Below are positions 41,593 to 46,826 of a stretch of 46,826 bases of DNA, piece by piece. The stretch spans positions 1 through 46,826 of the forward strand of contig JAFGGD010000035.1 in NCBI GenBank assembly GCA_016930695.1, written 5' to 3'. Source of the DNA: Candidatus Eisenbacteria bacterium. GTDB taxonomy: Bacteria; Orphanbacterota; Orphanbacteria; Orphanbacterales; Orphanbacteraceae. The translations under genes were made by a program, and so were the position numbers. The notes beneath the pieces are model-generated. The model did no database searches and was not told the DNA's origin. It saw nothing but the letters and a program-made list of their open reading frames with translations. Each line of letters opens with the position of its first letter. Position 1 is the stretch's first letter.

Positions 41593-42083
41593 TTCGCCCC
41601 TCCCGCTCGGTTCATCCGTTCATAGGTCTTCCGGAGACGTTCCCGGCCCCGGGCGAGCCTGCTCTTCACCGCGGACTCGGTCACTCCCTGATGGCGGGCG
41701 ACCCCGCTCACCGGCATCCCGACCACCTCGTAGAGGAGGATCGCCTCCCTCTCGGGGAGCGGAAGCCGGGCGAGGGCGCGCCGGACCGCGTCCTTCTCCT
41801 CGAAGGGGATTCCCTCCGGCGCCGGCCGCTCGGCGGCGTGGTCCAGGGAGATCCACCTTCGAATCGCACGCTTACGCGCCCGGCTCCTGTGGGTGTTGCG
41901 AATGATCGCGTAGAGCCACGCCGGGAATCGATCCGGATCGCGGAGCTTCGGGTACGCCCGCCAGGCGCGCAGAAGCGCGTCCTGCAGCAGGTCGTCGCCG
42001 TCGGTCTCCGATCCCTCCAGGCCGCGGGCGAAACGCATCGCGCCCGGATAGATCTCGGACAATCGTTCTTCGAATTCGCGCAA
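41589..42083 (-). CDS. ECF RNA polymerase sigma factor (second)
   Basis: This 164-aa sigma-70 family protein has region 2 at about 10-75 (DDLLQDALLRAWRAYPKL...FPAWLYAIIRNTHRSR) and region 4 at about 105-158 (LPLPEREAILLYEVVGMPVSGVARHQGVTESAVKSRLARGRERL). The start is TTG at 42081-42083 with GAAAGGA five bases upstream; a later ATG (codon 16) would remove part of region 2. It is coupled to the membrane protein gene downstream. It is distinct from the sigma at 20859, being shorter and with different region 4. Confidence 0.83.
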   Translation of the reverse strand: MREFEERLSEIYPGAMRFARGLEGSETDGDDLLQDALLRAWRAYPKLRDPDRFPAWLYAIIRNTHRSRARKRAIRRWISLDHAAERPAPEGIPFEEKDAVRRALARLPLPEREAILLYEVVGMPVSGVARHQGVTESAVKSRLARGRERLRKTYERMNRAGGAK

Positions 42084-42174
42084 GCCGGTCCTTTCTCGTC
42101 GACGAGCGGTTCCGATGGTTAGACGCGCGAAGAAGCGACGCGGTCGCGGGAAAAAGGGGAGAGGCGTTCCGGCC

Positions 42175-42789
42175 TCACTCCCCCGGAAAACGGACGGCCC
42201 CCGCGGTCGCCTCGATCAGTTGTTCCTTCAGGCGTTCCACGCGGCTCGCCGGGACGGCGAGGAGGAGGCGGATCTCTTCGGCGTAATCGGACCCGTCGGT
42301 CCGGGCGCCGTGCTTCTCGGCGAGACGGAGTACGGCGCCGGCGTGCGCGTAGGGGAAGAGGACGGCGAGGGGAGCGCGGAGGGTGCGCGTCGTTCGCGTC
42401 GCGGAGTCGATCGCCTCGCGGGCGCACTCGCCGTAGGCGCGGATCAGTCCGCCCGTGCCGAGCTTCACCCCCCCGAAGTAGCGGACCACCGCGACGGCGG
42501 CGTCGCTTGTTCCGACCCGTTCGAGGGCGTGTACGATCGGCGTGCCGGCGGTGCCGAAGGGTTCCCCCGCGTCCGCCGCCTTCTGCTCGTATCCCCCGCC
42601 GTGGCCGATCCGCCAGCCGAAACAGACGTGGGTGGCGTCGTGGTATTTTTTCCGGAGCGTCTCGACGCGCGCCGCTCCCTCCCCGGCGTCGCGGATCGGA
42701 AAGGCGAATCCGAGAAAACGGGATCCCTTCACCTTGATTTCGGCGAACCCTTCGGAGGCGAGCACCGTATAAACGTCGGGGTCGTTCAC
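42175..42789 (-). CDS. YigZ/IMPACT family protein
   Basis: This 204-aa protein has the IMPACT/YigZ N-terminal domain motifs SRFLGFAFPI, ATHVCFGWRIG, DAGEPFGTAGTPI, AVVRYFGGVKLGTGGLIRAYGECAREAI, and a C-terminal ferredoxin-like domain. The family is widespread and of unclear function, with ribosome or translation links. Start choice: an ATG 12 bases earlier (42801) has no ribosome site, whereas GGAGG lies five bases before the GTG at 42787-42789, so GTG is preferred. It is on the minus strand 92 bp upstream of the second sigma gene. Confidence 0.85.
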   Translation of the reverse strand: MNDPDVYTVLASEGFAEIKVKGSRFLGFAFPIRDAGEGAARVETLRKKYHDATHVCFGWRIGHGGGYEQKAADAGEPFGTAGTPIVHALERVGTSDAAVAVVRYFGGVKLGTGGLIRAYGECAREAIDSATRTTRTLRAPLAVLFPYAHAGAVLRLAEKHGARTDGSDYAEEIRLLLAVPASRVERLKEQLIEATAGAVRFPGE

Positions 42790-42942
42790 GAGGACCTCCA
42801 TGGCGCGGCCGCCGCGGGCGTACCGAGCGGCGGGGGGGGCGTGATGGCCGGCCTTCCGCCGCGCGCTCCGGCCGGCCGCGCGGGTTCCCCTTGCGCAAAC
42901 GGCTCTAGAGCCTTATTTTTTATGGGATTCCGGGAGGTTGTC

Positions 42943-43566
42943 ATGATCGAGGCGCTACCCAAGTTGTTCGTGCTTCTCTTCTCCATCGTGTTGCACGAGA
43001 TCGCCCACGGATGGATGGCGCTCAAGAACGGCGATCCGACGGCGCGCGACGCGGGGCGCCTCACCTTCAATCTGATCCCGCACATCGACATCTTCGGAAC
43101 GATCCTGCTTCCCCTCTTCCTGATGATCGTGCAGAGCCCGGTCCTCTTCGGCTGGGCGAAGCCGGTGCCCATCGACCCGCGCAATTTCCGGAACCCGCGC
43201 GTGGGAATCGGATTGGTCGGCGCCGCCGGCCCCGGGGCGAACATCATCCTGGCGGTGCTCGCGGCGATCACCTTCCGAGTCGCGGTCGCCCTCGGCTGGA
43301 TCACCGGCCCCGGTTTCGTGGCCACAATGCTCGTCTACGGCGTGGCGATCAACATCATCCTCGCCGTCTTCAACATGGTTCCGATCCCGCCGCTGGACGG
43401 CTCGCGGGTGATCATCCCCTTCGCGCCGGTCGGCCTCCGCCGCGTGCTCGCCCAGCTCGAGCCGTACGGGATGTTCATCATCTTCGGGCTTCTCTACGTC
43501 GGATTCTTCCGTTTCGTGATCAGCCCGATCTATCTCTTCTTCACCCGGCTCTTTCTCGGCTTCTAG
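42943..43566 (+). CDS. site-2 protease family (M50) metalloprotease
   Basis: This 207-aa membrane protein has the zinc motif H18-E-I-A-H22 in the first helix and a later NMVPIPPLDGSRVI motif whose Asp is the third ligand, as in S2P/M50 family proteases (FtsH-independent YwhC/YdiL group). About five membrane helices. It cleaves within the membrane. Although it might release anti-sigma factors encoded here, its substrate is unknown. GGGAGG precedes the ATG; the frame upstream is not coding. A GGCTCTAGAGCC palindrome plus TTATTTTTTAT lies 20-40 bases upstream (42900-42923), possibly a terminator or operator. Confidence 0.85.
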   Translation: MIEALPKLFVLLFSIVLHEIAHGWMALKNGDPTARDAGRLTFNLIPHIDIFGTILLPLFLMIVQSPVLFGWAKPVPIDPRNFRNPRVGIGLVGAAGPGANIILAVLAAITFRVAVALGWITGPGFVATMLVYGVAINIILAVFNMVPIPPLDGSRVIIPFAPVGLRRVLAQLEPYGMFIIFGLLYVGFFRFVISPIYLFFTRLFLGF

Positions 43567-43577
43567 GGCCATCCGTC

Positions 43578-44120
43578 CTACTTGACGATCTTCACGATTT
43601 TTCGAAACTCCGGCGCCGACGCCCCTTTCAGCATCTCGAAGAGCGCCATCTCCACGCTGCTCGGGATCGCCCCTTCCTTCTCCATCCGCCGGAGGGCGAC
43701 GGCGCGGTTCTCCGGATCCCGGGAGTCGACGGCGTCGGAAAGAATGTGCACGCGGCGGCCCGCTTCGATGAGGGCCCGCGCGGTTTGGAAGACGCAAACA
43801 TGGCTTTCGATCCCCGAGAGGAGCACTTCGCGCGGGTCGATCCGGTCCACCGCCTCCACGAAGGCGCGTTCGCCGCAGCAGGAGAAGCTGTCCTTGGTGA
43901 TCGGTTCGTACGGTTCGAGCGCCTCCCGGAGCGCCTCCACCGTGGGTCCGAGCGCCGCCGGCACCTGTTCGGTGACGAGGATCGGGACGCCGAGCGCGGC
44001 GCACCCTTTCACCGCCCGCACCGCGCGATCGAGCACGCGATCCGGGTCGGACATAACGGGGAGCAGGCGCTCCTGCACGTCGATCACCACCAGAAGGGAT
44101 TTTTCTCTCTCCAGCATCAT
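43578..44120 (-). CDS. isochorismatase family hydrolase
   Basis: This 180-aa cysteine hydrolase has the catalytic triad Asp14 (VVIDVQ), Lys76 (ITKDSFSCC) and Cys109 (GIESHVCVFQT), in the order expected for the isochorismatase/nicotinamidase superfamily. The cis-peptide loop (SGIESHVCV) is preserved. It most resembles the YcaC-like group of unknown substrate. The start at 44120 is chosen for GGAAGGAG upstream; an ATG at 44147 has a poorer site. The gene ends 11 bases beyond the stop of the convergent protease gene. Confidence 0.88.
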   Translation of the reverse strand: MMLEREKSLLVVIDVQERLLPVMSDPDRVLDRAVRAVKGCAALGVPILVTEQVPAALGPTVEALREALEPYEPITKDSFSCCGERAFVEAVDRIDPREVLLSGIESHVCVFQTARALIEAGRRVHILSDAVDSRDPENRAVALRRMEKEGAIPSSVEMALFEMLKGASAPEFRKIVKIVK

Positions 44121-44261
44121 GGGGCTCCTTCCCTGATTTTCCCCCATGGTAAGGGATCGGTCCGGTCCGGTCCACGGGAGCGCCCGCGCGGGCGGCGAAC
44201 GCCCCCCCGAACCCGCCTTCTTCGCCCCGGCCGGTCGTCGCCGGAGCCGTCATTCCCCGGC

Positions 44262-44275
44262 CGGAAGCGCTTCCG
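44262..44275. promoter_or_regulatory. perfect 14-bp palindrome upstream of carbamoyltransferase gene
   Basis: CGGAAGCGCTTCCG at 44262-44275 is fully self-complementary. It is followed by a CTTAA/TTAAG pair and a TAGAAT box (44289-44294) that could be a -10. It lies about 100 bases before the gene and could be an operator; no -35 fits well. Confidence 0.4.
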
Positions 44276-44375
44276 TGAATCCCCTTAATAGAATACACTT
44301 AAGAAAGGTCCGGTCCGGCCGTCCCCTTGTCGATACGAGGAAGGGAGCGGGGGGATCGAGACGAGGAGCCGCATC

Positions 44376-46202
44376 ATGGGCGCGATTCACATCCTGGGGA
44401 TTTCGGCGTTCTACCACGACAGCGCCGCCTGCCTGGTGCGGGACGGCGAGGTGGTCGCCGCCGCCCAGCAGGAGCGCTTCAGCCGGAAGAAGCACGATTT
44501 TCGCTTCCCGAGCGACGCCGTCGCCTACTGTCTCCGCGAAGCGGGGATCACCGCCGCCGACCTGGACTACGTGGTCTTCTACGACCGTCCCTTCACCAAG
44601 TTCGAGCGGATCCTGGAAACCTACCTGATGACCGCGCCCCTCGGCGTCCGGTCGCTCATCAAGGCGGTCCCTCTCTGGCTGAAAGAGAAGCTCTTCATGA
44701 AGGAGACGATCCGGAAGGAACTCGGCTACGCGGGAGAGGTCCTCTTCGTGGATCATCACGAGTCGCACGCCGCCTCCGCCTTCTACCCGTCCCCCTTCGA
44801 GGAAGCGGCCTTCCTCACCATCGACGGCGTGGGCGAGTGGACCACGACCAGCTACGGCGCGGGCCGCGGGAACACGGTGGCCATCGACAAGGAGATCCAC
44901 TTCCCGCATTCCATCGGGCTTCTCTACTCCGCCTTCACCTACTTCACCGGTTTCAAGGTGAACTCCGGCGAGTACAAGGTGATGGGCCTCGCCCCCTACG
45001 GCGAGCCGAAATACGTGGACGTCATCCTGGACAAGCTGATCGACCTCAAAGAGGACGGCAGCTTCCGTCTCGATATGAAATATTTCAACTATCTCTCCGG
45101 CCTCTCCATGACCGGCCGTCGTTTCGAGGAGCTGTTCGGCGGGCCGGCGCGCCGCCCCGAGAGCGCCCTCACCCAGCGCGAGATGGACCTCGCCCGGTCG
45201 GTGCAGGAGGTGACGGAGATGGCGATGACGCGGATGGCGCGCCATGTGCGCCGGGAGACGGGGTTGAAGCACCTCTGTCTCGCTGGGGGCGTGGCGCTCA
45301 ACTGCGTCGCCAACGGGAGGATTCTGCGGGAGGGGCTCTTCGAGGACATATGGATCCAGCCGGCGGCGGGAGACGCGGGAGGCGCCCTCGGCGCGGCACT
45401 CTTCGTCTGGCACCGCTACCTGGAGAATGGGCGGACCGTCACGCCGGGCCGGGACTCGCAAAACGGTTCTTATTACGGTCCCGGGTTCGACGACGGGGAG
45501 ATCCGCGCCTTTCTGGAAGGCGTGGGCGCTCCCTACCACCGGCTGGAGGACGACGAGCTTTTCGATCGCGCCGCCGATCTGATCGCCGGCGAGAAGGTGC
45601 TCGGTTGGTTCCAGGGGCGGATGGAGTTCGGGCCGCGCGCCCTCGGCGACCGCTCGATCCTGGGCGACTCACGCTCCGGGAAGATGCAGTCGGTGATGAA
45701 CCTGAAGATCAAATACCGCGAATCCTTCCGTCCCTTCGCGCCGACGGCGCTGGCGGAGCGGGTGAGCGACTGGTTCGAGATCGACAGGCCGAGCCCTTAC
45801 ATGCTTCTGGTGGCGCCGGTGCGGAAGGAGCGGCGGATCGACATGACCGACGGGGAAAAGCGCCTCTTCGGAATCGCCAAGCTGAACGTTCCCCGCTCGG
45901 AGATCCCGGCGGTAACGCACGTCGATTATTCGGCGCGGATCCAGACGGTGGAGAAAGAGACGAATCCTCGATACCATCGTCTCATCGACACCTTCCGAGC
46001 CAAAACCGGTTGCCCGGTGATTATCAACACCTCTTTCAACGTGCGCGGCGAGCCGATCGTCTGCACGCCGGAGCACGCCTTCACCTGTTTTATGCGGACC
46101 GAGATGGATTACCTGGTGATGGGCAACTACCTGCTCGACAAGAGCGAGCAGAAACCGCTCGAGGAGGACTCGGACTGGCGGTCCGAGTTCGAGCTGGATT
46201 AG
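44376..46202 (+). CDS. carbamoyltransferase (NodU/CmcH family)
   Basis: This 608-aa protein has the N-terminal ASKHA-type domain at about 1-370 (ISAFYHDSAACLV, VDHHESHAASAFYPS, HSIGLLYSAFTYFTGFKVNSGEYKVMGLAPYG, CLAGGVALNCVANGRIL) and the C-terminal YrdC-like carbamoyl domain at about 400-580 (GRMEFGPRALGDRSIL). The family transfers a carbamoyl group from carbamoyl phosphate to hydroxyls of antibiotics, lipo-oligosaccharides or glycans. GAGGAG precedes the ATG. An SxtJ-like membrane protein follows after nine bases, a pairing seen in envelope-associated carbamoyltransferase clusters. Confidence 0.92.
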   Translation: MGAIHILGISAFYHDSAACLVRDGEVVAAAQQERFSRKKHDFRFPSDAVAYCLREAGITAADLDYVVFYDRPFTKFERILETYLMTAPLGVRSLIKAVPLWLKEKLFMKETIRKELGYAGEVLFVDHHESHAASAFYPSPFEEAAFLTIDGVGEWTTTSYGAGRGNTVAIDKEIHFPHSIGLLYSAFTYFTGFKVNSGEYKVMGLAPYGEPKYVDVILDKLIDLKEDGSFRLDMKYFNYLSGLSMTGRRFEELFGGPARRPESALTQREMDLARSVQEVTEMAMTRMARHVRRETGLKHLCLAGGVALNCVANGRILREGLFEDIWIQPAAGDAGGALGAALFVWHRYLENGRTVTPGRDSQNGSYYGPGFDDGEIRAFLEGVGAPYHRLEDDELFDRAADLIAGEKVLGWFQGRMEFGPRALGDRSILGDSRSGKMQSVMNLKIKYRESFRPFAPTALAERVSDWFEIDRPSPYMLLVAPVRKERRIDMTDGEKRLFGIAKLNVPRSEIPAVTHVDYSARIQTVEKETNPRYHRLIDTFRAKTGCPVIINTSFNVRGEPIVCTPEHAFTCFMRTEMDYLVMGNYLLDKSEQKPLEEDSDWRSEFELD

Positions 46203-46211
46203 AGGGGAGCG

Positions 46212-46610
46212 ATGGCGGCGCCGACGCGGAGGGAGCTGCGCAAGTTCGGGATCGCGATGGCGGTCTTTTTAGGGGCGATCGCGACGATCCGTCTCTGGAG
46301 GGGACACCCGGTTTCGGCGCGCGTGCTCTACGCTTTGGTCGCCTACGCGCTGCTCTCGCTCGCCTTTCTCCCGGCGGCGCTCCGCCCCACGCACTGGCTT
46401 CTGATGAAGGTGGCCCACGCCCTCGGCTGGTTCAACACGCGGCTCATCCTGATTCTACTTTTCTACGTCGTCTTCACCCCCATCGGGCTTCTCCTGCGAC
46501 TTTTCGGAAAGGATCTCCTTTCCAGGAAGATCGATCGTTCCGCGGAGTCGTACTGGAATCCCCGCCCGAAGGAACCTTTCGATAAAAAGCGGTACGAGCG
46601 GCAGTTCTAG
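46212..46610 (+). CDS. SxtJ-like membrane protein
   Basis: This 132-aa protein has about three membrane helices (about 13-28, 36-58 and 74-98) and a C-terminal tail (AESYWNPRPKEPFDKKRYERQF). The motif FYVVFTPIGLLLRLFGKD and the YW...R...F...RQF ending fit the SxtJ family, membrane partners found beside NodU-type carbamoyltransferases. The ATG begins nine bases after the previous stop, with GAGGGGAG upstream, so the two are cotranscribed. Confidence 0.85.
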   Translation: MAAPTRRELRKFGIAMAVFLGAIATIRLWRGHPVSARVLYALVAYALLSLAFLPAALRPTHWLLMKVAHALGWFNTRLILILLFYVVFTPIGLLLRLFGKDLLSRKIDRSAESYWNPRPKEPFDKKRYERQF

Positions 46611-46826
46611 AGGTGGGTTTCGGCCGCGGCGCGGCCCCTTCCTCCGCCGTTCTCCCTTCGGGGCACGGTGGGGGGAGAGGGACGGACGGGGTATCCCTCT
46701 CGGAGTCCGGGGCGCTTGGAATCGGTATCGATTCATTCTCTTCCCCCGCCGGTCTCCCTTCGGGGCACGGTCCGGATGCTCTGCATCCTCCCTCTTCTCG
46801 CTCGCCGACCCACCTCCGCCCGCCCC
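46611..46826. repeat. palindromic repeat copies at right end of window
   Basis: TCTCCCTTCGGGGCACGG occurs at about 46653-46669 and again at 46753-46770. The second continues through TCCGGATGCT to the window end and matches, inverted, the right half of the 834-999 element (911-976), with only a few changes. The first copy is embedded in a GGGGGAGAGGG-rich stretch. No gene lies here; the last copy is cut by the window end. Confidence 0.7.

Noticed and set aside
42115-42942. Plus-strand extension of the M50 protease gene
   Set aside because: This region is antisense to the YigZ gene; the protease start at 42943 has its own GGGAGG.
1-46826. tRNA or rRNA genes
   Set aside because: I looked in all gaps for T-loop GGTTCGAATCC-like and rRNA signatures and found none, but a covariance-model search was not possible.

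Overview
The window is a GC-rich bacterial chromosome segment with about 41 intact genes, two gene remnants and several clusters of palindromic repeats. No rRNA, tRNA or CRISPR array was found. Several secreted proteins suggest an uncultivated member of the FCB (Fibrobacteres-Chlorobi-Bacteroidetes) side of the tree, possibly Candidatus Eisenbacteria. The clues are a beta-propeller protein with an NPFNP-type C-terminal sorting domain, an FN3 lipoprotein, and a parallel beta-helix lipoprotein. The phylum is an inference from style and gene content; no marker gene is present.

Layout. Positions 110-811 hold an unrecognised gene, followed by a palindromic repeat (834-999). Positions 1012-4930 (minus) encode an octaheme cytochrome c of the tetrathionate-reductase family, a cytochrome-b membrane subunit and a disulfide-oxidoreductase-like flavoprotein. 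Positions 5216-8250 (minus) carry a lipid-linked-sugar flippase, a histidine phosphatase and a secreted metallo-beta-lactamase-fold protein. A strong sigma-70-type promoter at 8436 drives the large beta-propeller gene (8522-10933). Positions 10905-13064 (minus) form a small defence-like island: a winged-helix/nucleotidyltransferase (MNT) protein, a HEPN protein and a truncated methylase/restriction gene, with two palindromic operators upstream. Positions 13205-21413 (minus) hold an FN3 lipoprotein, a two-gene CoA-dehydratase activase system with its own promoter, and a translationally coupled ECF sigma, zinc-finger anti-sigma and secreted protein.

Positions 21738-26304 are a visibly lower-GC accessory region. 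They hold one integron gene cassette with a well-formed attC site, a second cassette whose attC appears truncated, two families of small palindromic elements, a broken gene copy, and a string of small membrane proteins and lipoproteins. A gene-free kilobase rich in nested inverted repeats follows (26305-27337).

The right part (27338-46610) looks like ordinary housekeeping and cell-surface content: an ALDH7-type dehydrogenase, a GPP34/GOLPH3-like protein, a cation diffusion facilitator, a nitronate monooxygenase/FabK-like flavoprotein, an NTF2-like protein, a beta-helix lipoprotein, a Cys-less alkyltransferase-like protein, a serine hydrolase, an SLC5 symporter, a VWA protein, a propeller protein and a 2[4Fe-4S] ferredoxin. 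A second ECF sigma/anti-sigma pair, a YigZ/IMPACT protein, a site-2-type protease, an isochorismatase-like hydrolase and a NodU-type carbamoyltransferase with an SxtJ-like partner complete it. The window ends inside another copy of the palindromic repeat.

Genes are tightly packed. ATGA or GTGA start/stop overlaps link 3203/3206, 16302/16305, 20353/20356, 20859/20862 and 41589/41592. Most starts have a clear GGAGG-like ribosome binding site, and these were used to choose starts.
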